From Dipetalonema caudispina (taxonomy: Eukaryota > Nematoda > Chromadorea > Rhabditida > Onchocercidae), in contig JABVXV010000028.1 of NCBI GenBank assembly GCA_013365325.1, positions 310,001 through 374,000 of the forward strand: a stretch of DNA of 64,000 nt, written 5' to 3'. The translations under genes were made by a program, and so were the position numbers. Positions 38,799-50,139 of the stretch are shown in pieces (position 1 is the first letter of the stretch; every line of letters starts with the position of its first letter). Under the pieces are notes generated by a model, which searched no databases, had not been told where the DNA came from, and saw only the letters and a program-made list of their open reading frames with translations.

Positions 38799-40432
38799 GA
38801 TGGCTTAGCGGTGTAATTTTTGTTAATATTTGATTGATGAAATATCATCGGTCACACAGCGCATAGTTTTTAGATAAATAAAATAAGTCTGCACTCTATC
38901 AAATTTGTTTACAAATGCATTTAATTCTCTTCAAATCAAAATACGCGGTGTTCTATTTCTTTTTTTTTGTTACTAGAAATGAACATTTTTAGTAGCATGA
39001 AAAACTTTTAAAAAGATGTAATTTTTGATGAGAGATAAAGAAATGTAAGGAATTTACAATTTTGATCATTTTTTTACTTCTCTGAACAATGAATATTCTT
39101 CACTTAATTGATTTGACTCATTTTTGAAATTTTTTTTTCCTTACTGTACTGTAGTATATGTTTATTTGATGCTTTTCCATAATTTTCGAGATTAGATGAT
39201 TCTATGAAAAGAGAGTCAAGGAAGTCTCTTACATCAGACTAAGTTTTATTTCACATTGTAAACTGTTCATCGAAATTCACCTCAACAGTTTTAAATGTAA
39301 AAAAAGAAAGTTTTGTACGAAGTATTCTAATCGGAAAATAGATGTTACATTTACCAAATTTGTTAGTAATATGATACATCTAAGAATGTCTTTATTATTA
39401 GGTTTATGCCAGGTTTTCTATTAAGCTTGCGCAAAACGAACATGACTATTTAAAAAATAGTTTTTATTTTTATGTTTTTGAAGTTCTTGATTAGCGAATC
39501 TGGAAGACGGATATCTTGAAAATAAAAAAAATTGATTACTGAAGCAGATCACATTTCGGTTACTGAACTAAGGTACAGAATATTCAAATTTCGATTTTTA
39601 TTTTTCTAAAATTGCGTAAAATTGGGAAATATTTGGAGAGTGGATCAGCAAAGTTGACCAAACCAATTCAGTTATAAACGACATCGGTACCACAAATTAA
39701 CGATAGCGGTAACGACTCCTTCTTAATAATTGAATTTTGCAAGGAATTGATCTTAATTATAATAGTTAAAAAATCATTAAGAATGGGTTACAAAAGTATA
39801 TATATTTATTTATTTTTTATTCTTTATCATTTCATAACATCGCAATCTTTCAAAACGATCGACAACTGAAACAACTGAAGATATTTCAGTTATGGAGGTC
39901 ACTTAAAATTCAAAAATCATAAAAATGATATACAGTGCTCAGACTGTCTTATTACAATGAAAACGATGCTTCATTTAAAGATACACGAAGACGGATAAAC
40001 TATAAAATTTCCACGCTCCCTCAAAATACAAGAAAAATATTTCTAAAAAATAGCAGTTAGTGATAAGTGAAAAATTCAATGCTAAAAGGTTTGAGCTGTT
40101 TTAGTAAGCTGATTTCAAATCAGTGATCATCATAAACAGATTGGTTTCCGGATGATCATTCCATTCAAGCTATTATTAACACGAGGCCTGCAAAAAATAT
40201 CACTAATAATGGTAATTATTTACGTTGCAAATGTAATAATAAATATACTTTCGTAATTTCACTATTCTCATAATGTTTGCATATTAGCGATAATATAAGC
40301 ATGTTTAGCTTTTTGCATTTCAAATTTAATGGTGAAAAAGTTCTGAAGTTTGTACAAAATTTTAAATACAGAAAGACTGACATATTCTCACGAAATCGAT
40401 CTTTTTTTCAGATAAGTAATTAAGTGCCCACT
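38799..40432. other. Intergenic region between convergent ift-81 and phosphatase-like gene
   Basis: Apart from the AATAAA signal at 38877-38882 for ift-81, nothing recognisable was seen. Confidence 0.5.
38877..38882 (+). promoter_or_regulatory. Polyadenylation signal of ift-81
   Basis: AATAAA lies about 80 nt after the stop codon, at the expected distance for a nematode 3' UTR. Confidence 0.65.
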
Positions 40433-42937
40433 TTATAATGAGCTCCCATAGACGCGAATGCAATTCTGAAGCATGCAGCGATCGAAATTTTTCTTGGAAT
40501 CAGAAGATGGTGCTTGGAGTTCAAATTGGTCCGCTTCTTCTTCCTGAAAATAGTAATTCTAAGCTATAAAGACTTCATAATAACCTCGAATCATTTGATT
40601 GTTTCCTCTGAAACTCAAAAAACTGTTGAAAGCTCGTTGTAAGAAGGACTACTGCATATAAAAACGCATAAGTGATATTGAGAGATAAGCTTTCATTTAC
40701 CTATCGTCGAATGAATTTAACTTGTCCTAGAAGAAATGATAGTTCATGATACATAAACAATCATGGATTTATTGAAAAAAAAAAGGTAAACAAAATACCT
40801 CAAATTCGGCATTGAGGAAATCACCTTGAGCGTATGGAAGTGGAAAAAAGGATTCGTGAGAAATTTTGACAGCTTTAATTGCATCTTCATGACTGCATCG
40901 AGTGGAAAGTGATAAGTAACGCGCTACAATCAAACCCGAAATGGTTAGCCCATCCGTGTCGCAAGCGACGCAAACACGTGATTCTGTAATCATACAGTGA
41001 TCGTGTAGTAAATTTAACGGTATTTAGAAGCATCTTACGAATTACTTTAAAAAACATTCAGTAACATACAAATTGCCTAGTAGATTTTCTCATTGCAAAA
41101 GGAATTTTTCAGTCAAAAACATCAAAAATTTCGAAAGAAAAGATGCTGCTCAACAGAGGTCAACTATTTTTTAGTATAAATAATGAAATAAACAGTGTTG
41201 TAACATTTCACTCCTCATAAAATCTACAATTACCCTTGCATCGCCATTTGTGTATTCGAGCGAAAATATCCATTGAAATTGAAAGAACTGAAGGATTCTG
41301 GATGATGATCATTGTCTCTTCATCGAATAGTGGTAGTAAACCCTTCAAATCAAATCCGAAATCCAGAAATTCCGAGTAAACCACCAAACAGTCAATCTAA
41401 AAAATAATATGTAATTTCATGAATGAACTAAATTTAAAAAATCACAGCCTTAAACACTACAAGTAGTTTTTGCTTCATTTACTCTTATCTACATATTTAA
41501 ATTATCCAATAAATGATTCCATCATTTGTTGAGGAATAGATAGCAGAACTGCCAAGCTTTCACTATAGAATTTTACATCAATTGAAATATTTAAAACAAA
41601 CATCCTTCTCTTTCAACATATGGAAATCACTATGAGTAAGCGAGCGTAATGATGCAATGTAGAGATCCTGAAGTACGATCTTTACATCAATTTTTACTGG
41701 TGGTATTGCAGCAAAAGTAGCATATGCTTTTTCTTTCCATTCTTCCAAATCGGTGCATTTTGTTTCAGTTACAACTTCACGGATTTTCTTTGTTGGTGTT
41801 GGCTATAAAATTTTTATGCATTTTTCATTAACAAAACTATTACTAAGAAATTCTATCATTCCTATTCTCTAATAATAATCATTTGAGCTAATCTTTGCCA
41901 AAGTTTGATAAAGAGTAAATAATTCAAATGTTTCACATCAGTTTAGATTGTATGAAGTGTAACCAGCAAAAAATAGAACTCATAAAAATCAAGTTAAATT
42001 TTTGAAGTCCGAAAGATAAAACATACCTTTTAGTTCCATAACCAATAGGTTTACTCTATAACACTGCCTAAGGTCATTTCCACCAAACGAATGGTGGACT
42101 GGCCTAATTAGCGACATGCTTATTTTCTATTTTTCTTCAATTCCCAATTACTGTCAATTGAGGTCATGAATATTTTGTGAATCGGTCCTTAGAAATGGAA
42201 ATAAACTAACACTTACTGTTCCATCAGGCAGTTTATACATAATGTAACAGAAAATTCGGTCAGCTTCAGGTACCGTTTCATCCAGAAATTTTAAAGCGAA
42301 ATGTTTACGTCCTGCTCGCTCCTTTTCAAGATCGCTTGACTGAAATGTGAAAAAAAGAAGAGACAATCAAATTGATCTTTCAAGGAAAAGAATTTTGAAT
42401 TTGAAAATCATTTCTCCGTTTTCTTCAAATATTTCTTCCAGAAAACACTCCTTTTGTGATGTTACCTCAAGTTGTTGCTTGTAGAGATTGTATGCAACAC
42501 CTATCAATTGAACAGGACTTGAAGTTCCAACTGCGCCGACACCAACTTCAACGCATCGATCAATCAAGCCATCATCGATTCGTTCACTTTCATTCGCCAA
42601 TGATTGACGAACCTCACGTTTTATAATACTTAAGCGACATTTCTGGAACAATATAAAAATGTGACTCATTTCTATTGACCCTTGACATTTTCTCTCTTGT
42701 GAATGAACAATTCAGCATCCTTTAACATACTTTATTGTAATTCAAATTGAAATGATAAAAAGGAAATCAAACTTATTACTATGTGTTTTTCCTTCTGATA
42801 CATTTGAAGATTTATGAGTATATCATCTCATGTATGCACCAAGTACTAAACTTTTTGTAATTTTCAAAAGTTCTTTAAACTGATATAAAAAGAATAACCA
42901 GAGATGGCGGAAAAACAAAATGGTTAAGTTGCCGCAT
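40433..42937 (-). CDS. Uncharacterised protein with dual-specificity-phosphatase-like, probably inactive, C-terminal half
   Basis: Seven exons join in phase to 332 codons plus TAA: 42937-42899, 42642-42466, 42339-42217, 41802-41602, 41396-41234, 40983-40799, 40543-40433. A TTTTTGCAG acceptor ends at 42971, and the frame stays open upstream of the ATG, so a longer N-terminus is possible. The first about 115 residues are not recognised (VGVGAVGTSSPVQLIGVAYN, RKHFALKFLDETVPEADRIF). From about residue 150 the order of elements resembles a dual-specificity phosphatase: KIVLQDLYIASLRSL, LKEKDIDCLVV, LLPLFDEE, then VCVACDTDGLTISGLIVARY where an active enzyme has V-H-C-x5-R-S. Cys remains but the His and the catalytic Arg are missing. 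I infer a pseudophosphatase or a protein that only shares the fold. The C-terminus is acidic, then polar, ending YGSSL. Confidence 0.7.
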
Positions 42938-44830
42938 ATCAAAAATAAATCGTCCGGGAGTTGACGATACCTGCAAAAAGAAGCAATAAAATAAACTTAG
43001 CATACCAACTTTCCCATTTGTAATTTTCTTCTTCATATTTAAACTGAAATCTTTAGAAATGGTTTTGAGTTTGAATTAAAAAAGTTAGCTTTATATTTCG
43101 AATTTCGAATTCGCAATTCCAGAAATCATCAATTATTTCTACTTAGTTCTTCGAAAGTTATTTATGAAAGAGAGGGTAAAAGATTATTCTCTTCTTCATC
43201 ACTCTTCCCCTCTCTCCCACCATTTATTTACAGGTAACAAGCCTATTTATATTTAGATTTATATAAAATCTACAGCAATATATGCTTGAATTCATACTCA
43301 AACTTTATGAATGGAATTTGATTAGGTTGAAGGTAATCTTAAAAGGAACATTGAAGTAAAAGTTGAGAAACAAAGTACAAATGACTTCAGGTTTTATTTA
43401 AATATTGAAACATAGTCCAATTGAGAAAAATAACCGAGATGATGTTTAAGACTAACCGAAGGATCTCTTCTCATTAATGTGAACCATAGATAGCCGTAGG
43501 TCAAATGATGCCGCGTAAGAAGGAAGGTATGTTACACTTCTTTCAAGCCATGAATCAATACCCCCAAAAAACAGCACAACTCGAATGTTCCTCCCGCGGA
43601 TACATTTATGTAAAGCTTAACTCATCATTCATATATTTGTCAGAATTGATATATATCGACTAAGGATCATTCTAACTGTTTCATTTAGCTTTAAATTTCA
43701 TTGGCAATAGATATATTTATCTAAATTTCAAATTAAGAGACAGTTTGACAATAGATGAATTTTGAATATCCGTCCTTGGCGAAGATCACAGTAACCATCC
43801 GAACTGTTATTATGAAAATCTCATTGGCGAGAAGACAACATCAGGAAACTTTACGGCTCACAACTTCTACGTACATTTGTTTTAGTAGCAATGTGTAAAA
43901 ATTTTGCGCTTTTCACTTTATATCCGCTTCTACATCTACTACACCTCTTCTACTATAAAATTGCAACGATGAGCTTGAAACCCATTTAATAATTATCCCA
44001 ATATCTGACGAAGATAATTATTAATGATTACAAGGTGAAATTACCACGAGGAGCTCTTTTAATTAATCTTAAAAAATCAAACAAATACAGCATTATAGCA
44101 ACAGAGAAAACAACAGCAATATACAAATTTGAACATAGTTGAGAGTAGCGATATGTACAAACAAGACAGACATTACTCAAAAAAAAAAAGAAAAATTGAA
44201 ATTCGCAAGAGAAGACCTAAATGCTATAACAACCGCAAAAAAACAACTCGAACGGTTCCAACAGCAGCTCGCAATTTAATGGCTAGTTAAAAAATCTATT
44301 CAAACGAACGACTAGTGAAGGATACAAAGAATGCAACACTGAGATAAAACATGATGTCTACACTCAAGGAATTTCTTGAAGATTTGATTTAGTATGAAAA
44401 CTATACTCATAGCAAACTAGAAAAATTAACTGTATTCATCCCACCCTACAATAACCTCAATGAGAGAGTTCAAGTATCGTCCTATTATTTTATGAAATAC
44501 TGTAATTTTTAATCAACTTTACGAAGTTTATTTATTTCATAAACTTTTAGCAACCTTGGCATATTACCGACTATATGCGTTTTCTGTCTTCCAAGTTAAA
44601 GTTATTCTAAAATTGAATGCCAACATAAAAGGATTACTCATTCATGTCTATATCATTCATGCATAAAACAACATAACAATATTTGAGATCAGCTATCCAG
44701 TGCTATATAAAAGGCAATGTAAAGCTGATAGGGTAAAGAATAATTATCAATTTACTTTATTTTTAGCTGCGCTTGTCTTCATCTTAAAAGCAATAATGTT
44801 TTTAAATTGAACAGCAATTGCCTTTAAATG
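42938..44830. other. Intergenic region
   Basis: No gene was found between the phosphatase-like gene and BED gene A. Only short open frames occur. Confidence 0.5.
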
Positions 44831-47800
44831 TCATGATATTCCAACATCATCCTCGAAAATTTGAGTAACTTCGTCCAATTCGAGAAGTTGTTCATCCATG
44901 AATTTCCTGATTCGTCGCATGCAAACCAATGATTTCTGCATTGGAAATGACGACAATTCTTCCGCAAGTCCGCTAACTGAAAAGCCAGAAATTAGAGTTG
45001 CTTAAAGTTCAAAACATAAAAGATGATGTATGTTTGGCATTATTGAGAATTCAAACTCTGTCTTGAATCTGTATTGGGAAAAAGGCAAAATTCTTTTTTG
45101 CAAAATTTTTACCAAAAGAATTAATGCGCTTCTGGAAAGCTGCATTTCTTCCAGTACTAAAGGCCCGAGAACGACCACCGCCAACAAGAGAGCCCGAATT
45201 TTGTTGGTGTTTCTGTAACAACAATAAATATCAGTGATTTATAACTTATATAACAAGGAAGTTCGTGTGAAAATAAACATCTGAAATCATGACTTTTAAA
45301 AATATACTGGGGATATTCCTTCAAAGGATGGGTTGTGCGCGCCAACAAATGCCTGTGCATTTCTGCCAGCAGCATCATTACCTCCGTTCACTTTTATATC
45401 ACTCGCTGAAAAAATTTTTTTGATATATCTAGTTTCGAATGTTTCACAGATAAGACCAAAATAATGAAATAAAACCTTAGTATGAAGTACAAAGGATTTT
45501 CAACAAAAACTAATAAAACTATCATGAAATTAATTGCAGCAGTACCTATGTTTTATAAAGAAGCTCAAAAAAAAACATAAGCTCAAAATAGCTCATGAAG
45601 ATATTTGATCCATAAACGAGATGCAGCAAAAAGAAGTGAAAAGAGGAAAAATGTCTTCGCGGGTGCCTACTCCTTATACCTTACACTTATCAATTCGTTA
45701 CGTAGTATGAACGGTGGAATTTATAAAACTGCCACAATCTGAACAGTGGAGTCAGTTTGCTTATCATAGTAAATATACAGAAGTATTGAAACAAAAACAC
45801 CAGAATCGTGAAAGAACGACAGGAAGACATACCAATGGATGAGGAAACACTGCTTTCTTTCCTGTATCTCTGCTCATCACTTTCAACAATTCCTGAAACT
45901 ATATTATACAAGTCTCATTATTCTTCACTTCTGCTTTTCTCGAAATATTTTTCTAAAATCATTAATTGTACATACCGTCATACTCTTCTCCAGCCCCAGC
46001 CATATTTCCATCCTGTTCATCATCAACATAAGCATATGAAACGGTGTTTGAATGAGGCTGTTCTTCCGAACCACACGCATTTGCAGTAGCCATCATCCTT
46101 AGTTCACACAGCTGTTTTTTCCTCTGAATGATAAAAGCTAATATAATTTTTCAAACAATTTATTCGATAATTTTTGACTTATGAACTTTTGAAAAAATTA
46201 AAGATTTATTCCAATTTCTATGCTTCTTACTGATAAATATATATATAATTGATCAATTTTTTCCATACCACTTGACATATTGCCACTGCACGACTTAAGT
46301 AAACGGGAAACAAAACAGTCAGTGGGTATTTGTTGTTCAATATGAAAATAAGGGGTCATGGCTCATGGGTTCTAGAAAAAATTAGACATCCTCTCAACAT
46401 TCGAAAAACATTGAGAAAGTTGCAAAACTATGGCCATTCAGCAAGAGAAGATGCATAACCAATCGCGACAGTATTTTGGAAAGAGACAGAAAAAAACTAA
46501 ACGATTTCGAATTGGAATGTTTATCACACTACAACCATGAAAAAAAACTATTCAGAATGCGAAAAAATTCTGCACGTCCTGCATAACAAAATCATCATAT
46601 ACTGAAGTGGAAAAGTTTAAACGACTAATAATTTGAACTGCTAAACTGTGATCTGTTTATGATTCGAAAATGAAAATAGCATCACTTCATTCGTCATTTC
46701 ACAGACCGCTCTATTACTAAATAAGAGAGCATCATCAAAAAATAAAAAAAAAAAACGGCAAACTTTTTGAATTTCTTCCCACTCTTTTTGAGTGACTACA
46801 GATTCGGAGATATGCCTTGATCTCAGATGCCTCATCAGATTTCCAGAGCACGCATAAGCAACATGTGTGCCGCACATCCTGCAATCAGCGCTTTTTCGAT
46901 TACGGGTGAAATAGCGCCAACATGGATGTTCAGTTCCATGTCCGCCTCGTCTTTCAGAACCTTCTTTGGACGATATCGGCTCATCACCTGGTCGATTAAC
47001 GGACGATTTCAGCTGTAATTTCATTTGCCACGACTGTTCAAACTCTGTAGCGATCTGAAGAATAATAACAAAGCGAACTTATATTCAAGTTTAAAGAAAG
47101 GCTAGAAATTTTGAGTCTGGAAATTCTGGATAGAAATAATTTTAACAATTTGGTACTAATGTAGAGTTTTTTTATTTTAAATTATCTTAACGTTGAACAT
47201 CAACCCAGCTGATCGCAGAAACAGAAGAAAAAGAGAATACAGCAAAGAGGTAAAGCTAATCAAAGTGAAATATACAACCATCAAATGACTGCATAAAAAA
47301 AGATAAAAATATGTTAGGTTGGACAGGAATTTGTCGAGATGAGGAGTAAATTTAACGGATCATCTCAGCATAACGGTGACTGCAAGATTATTTTTTTTTT
47401 TTGATTCCTGGAAATTTCAGTCCATTGGTCGTTTTCGCAGTTGACAATAATTTATAAGACTAAGTCAATACTCCATCTCATAAGCCTTTATTGTTCTTCT
47501 TTAACTGCCCTTCGATATCATTCACATACCATCCTATGTGCTAGGTGCATCCAATTTATAAATGACACAACAGGCTTCCTATTATAAACTAGTTTTAAAC
47601 TCAACAACAGGAAAATGATAAATTAATTAAATTTGTACAAACCACTGTAAAAATGAGACCTATTCCTACCGTTTCTTTGTCCTTTGTAGAGACGTTTTTC
47701 TAACTATAAAGGCATAACTGCTCTGCAGTAATCCCAGAAAAAATCAAGAAAAGAAAAGATGACAGCAGCATTATACCATAATCCTGATTTTTTTTTCTTA

Positions 47801-48777
47801 GATACGTCACCAGTCAGCTCTTTTTTACTTCCGTCTGTTCCCCTATGTCTAATACGGCTTCTGCCGTACTAAGGCAAAACTAGTCTGGTGAAATTAATCT
47901 TATTCTCAGATTCTAGAAAATGCATAAAAATTCATACTAATTAACCAAACAGTTTACCAAGACTACTAGTTGAGTAATTTTTTCCAAACTAATCATCATT
48001 TATACTGTTTTGTATGAGTCAAAAAGATAAAAAAATATACCTGAGGATGACAACTTATGAAATGTTCCATGGCCTTCTGAATATCGATGGGTTTGATCCG
48101 TTGTGTGCAAACACGACAAACCATTGAATCAAGATCGTCAGATTTATGAATATAATCCCAACATGGATGATCCGCGTCACGAACTGCTCCTGGAATTCCT
48201 GATATGCGGATAACCGATTATGAAAATAACGAAATGGTGGGAAGACATAAAATTCCAAATCTTTCCGCTGTTTATATTGCATTAGCAGAAATAGTTTCAA
48301 TTGTTTGCACCAAAAACAAAGTACTTGCAACAGGCAAAAAAGAAGGAAGTGTTCCACCATTAATGCAAGAATTTTTTTTCCCAACCCATATTAACGCAGT
48401 TCTGAAAAGAAGAGAATTTTTTCACCTTAAATTGCCTGGAAATAGAAAACGATATGATTTGCTTACGTAATAAAGCCTAGTCAAAAACCAAATTAAATGA
48501 TGCTAGTTAACTGGTTAGAATTGTGGCTTTTCTTAAGGCACACTAAGGATGCTATAGTGATTGATCAAAGATACATATAAGGTAACGAACCATCTTCAGA
48601 GTTATCGCTTTGACTGGTAAACTGCTGTGATATTATAGCTGATATATCTGCCAAAGCACTGGCAGTCGCTGTCGCTTCTACTAAGGCGAATGTTTTTTCG
48701 GGGTCTCGTTTGATGATAAATGCAGCAGAATCAATGTTTTGTTGTTGCGAGGTAAAACTGTTCGGAACGAGATCCAT
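44831..48777 (-). CDS. Paired BED-type zinc finger protein, copy A
   Basis: Eight exons join in phase to 392 codons plus TGA: 48777-48591, 48189-48041, 47054-46764, 46123-45976, 45892-45833, 45405-45308, 45212-45113, 44976-44831. The N-terminus is polar, with an Ala-rich ATATASALADISAIISQQF stretch. Finger 1 (exon 2, about residues 68-112) has HPCWDYI, CRVC and HFISCH. Finger 2 (exon 3, about residues 150-190) has HPCWRYF, CRMCGTHVAYACSGNLMRHL and RSRH. Both fit the BED pattern C-x2-C...H-x3-5-H/C preceded by aromatic residues. A basic KKQLCELR segment, an acidic/Gly region and a C-terminal helix-like block (GLAEELSSFPMQKSLVCMRR) follow. BED fingers bind DNA, so it is probably a chromatin or transcription factor. 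No transposase domain accompanies them. Copy B at 50140-53031 shares the same exon order. Confidence 0.85.
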
Positions 48778-48925
48778 CAAACAAACTTCTGTTATGCCAG
48801 TAAGCAGGAATTCTCGATATTCGATACTTTATGAAGGTTTCTGTACAGTCAACATTGTGATCGAACTATCAATCTATGTTTTATGAAAAACAAAGCAATG
48901 AAGACTATAACAGTTGTAGGATTGA

Positions 48926-49444
48926 GAATCAAAATTTGATTGGCTGAATAAACAACATTTGAGACTAGCAACATCCAATTCAATAAGACCGGAACCGGAA
49001 CCAATGAAACCAACTAATAACCCGAACAACAACAAAACACTAACTGGACGCATAACTGCGGCCCAAATCCTAGCCGACGTGAAAATCAATATTTCACTGT
49101 TGGATTTTTACTTTTCAACATCAGTATTAGGTATTGAATTGATCCGTATTTGGTAAAGATGAAGTTTGTCGTAGTGAAAAGTTGCCAACGATCACTCCCA
49201 TCACCTAACAAAACTGCTTGTTATTCTTTTCTACTTCGTTAGTAATTTGCAATTTGTATACGCAGGTTCGATTGTAAAAAGTCATAATTTACAACTGTTA
49301 TCAGAACATACGTGGTTTTATTCCAGTCCCAATTTTAGCCCATTTGGAGCATCACAATTAAAATCGGAACTTTTCATTACAACAAAAGAATGGATTCGAC
49401 GGAGAAAACTGAATCAGACAAATTCGAAAATTCATACAATCTAA
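48926..49444 (+). CDS. Possible 3' end of an unidentified plus-strand gene (two exons)
   Basis: The frame 48926-49127 (no stop; an AG precedes it) ends with donor TTAG|GTATTG in phase 1. It joins in phase to 49266-49444 after acceptor ACGCAG and ends in TAA. Pieces: SNSIRPEPEPMKPTNNPNNN, TGRITAAQILADVKINISLL, then WFYSSPNFSPFGASQLKSEL, TTKEWIRRRKLNQTN. No family is recognised and no 5' exon or start was identified. It lies just upstream of BED copy A on the other strand. An antisense frame over the first exon looks like a signal peptide, so coding status is open. Confidence 0.3.
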
Positions 49445-49948
49445 CTTAAATGTCACGATTTGTAGACAAAGATTCGGTCATTAAAAGTTGAGATTACAAT
49501 ATATACGAAGATAACATGAAATATGTTTGAGGTATGGTATGTGTAACATGCCATATTTACGACATCCTACCATTAATCAACTTGACACAATATCGCGACC
49601 AGTGGATAAAAAAGCTCCGTTTTGATATTCAACTATGGTGGTTTCTTTAAGGATTATTGAATAGATGTAATTCAGGAAAAACTGTTTTTCAAAGGACAGT
49701 ATGATCAGGCACCACGCAGATATTCAACAAATACCATCACAAAGAATACAAGTTTACACAAAACAACAAATACGTAATGAAGAACGACTGACTGAATTGT
49801 CACAAGAATCATTCATATCACATAACCAATAAAATTATCACCAAAGATGCTTTTTGGAATGCGCATTTATAAATTTATGATCCTATAGTAAGATCCCTAA
49901 TAAGAGCTCTTTACCTTTAACGGAATTCTTGATGCTCGAAAAAAGCGA

Positions 49949-49986
49949 TACATATACATATACATATATATATATATATATATATT
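49949..49986. repeat. (TA)n/(CATATA)n microsatellite
   Basis: An uninterrupted alternation of TACATA then TATATA units, about 38 nt, lies in the BED spacer. Confidence 0.85.
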
Positions 49987-50139
49987 AAGTATACATACAG
50001 GTCGGTTTTTGGGGCAGGTTAAAGTAAAAAGACTCGCCAACTTTGGACTACGTCATTCCGAATAAATTCGGAAATTAATCAAACGAGTATTTAACATATA
50101 AATTACATCTACCTCACATAAGATTTCGTTAAAAAATTA

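Larger units (their letters stand above)
48778..50139. other. Spacer between the two BED genes
   Basis: Besides the tentative plus-strand frame at 48926-49444 and the (TA)n tract near 49949, nothing is recognised. It holds the promoter of copy A. Confidence 0.5.

Noticed and set aside
46827..47018. Plus-strand frame over BED copy A
   Set aside because: It is the antisense shadow of the BED finger 2 exon, which has clear zinc ligands.
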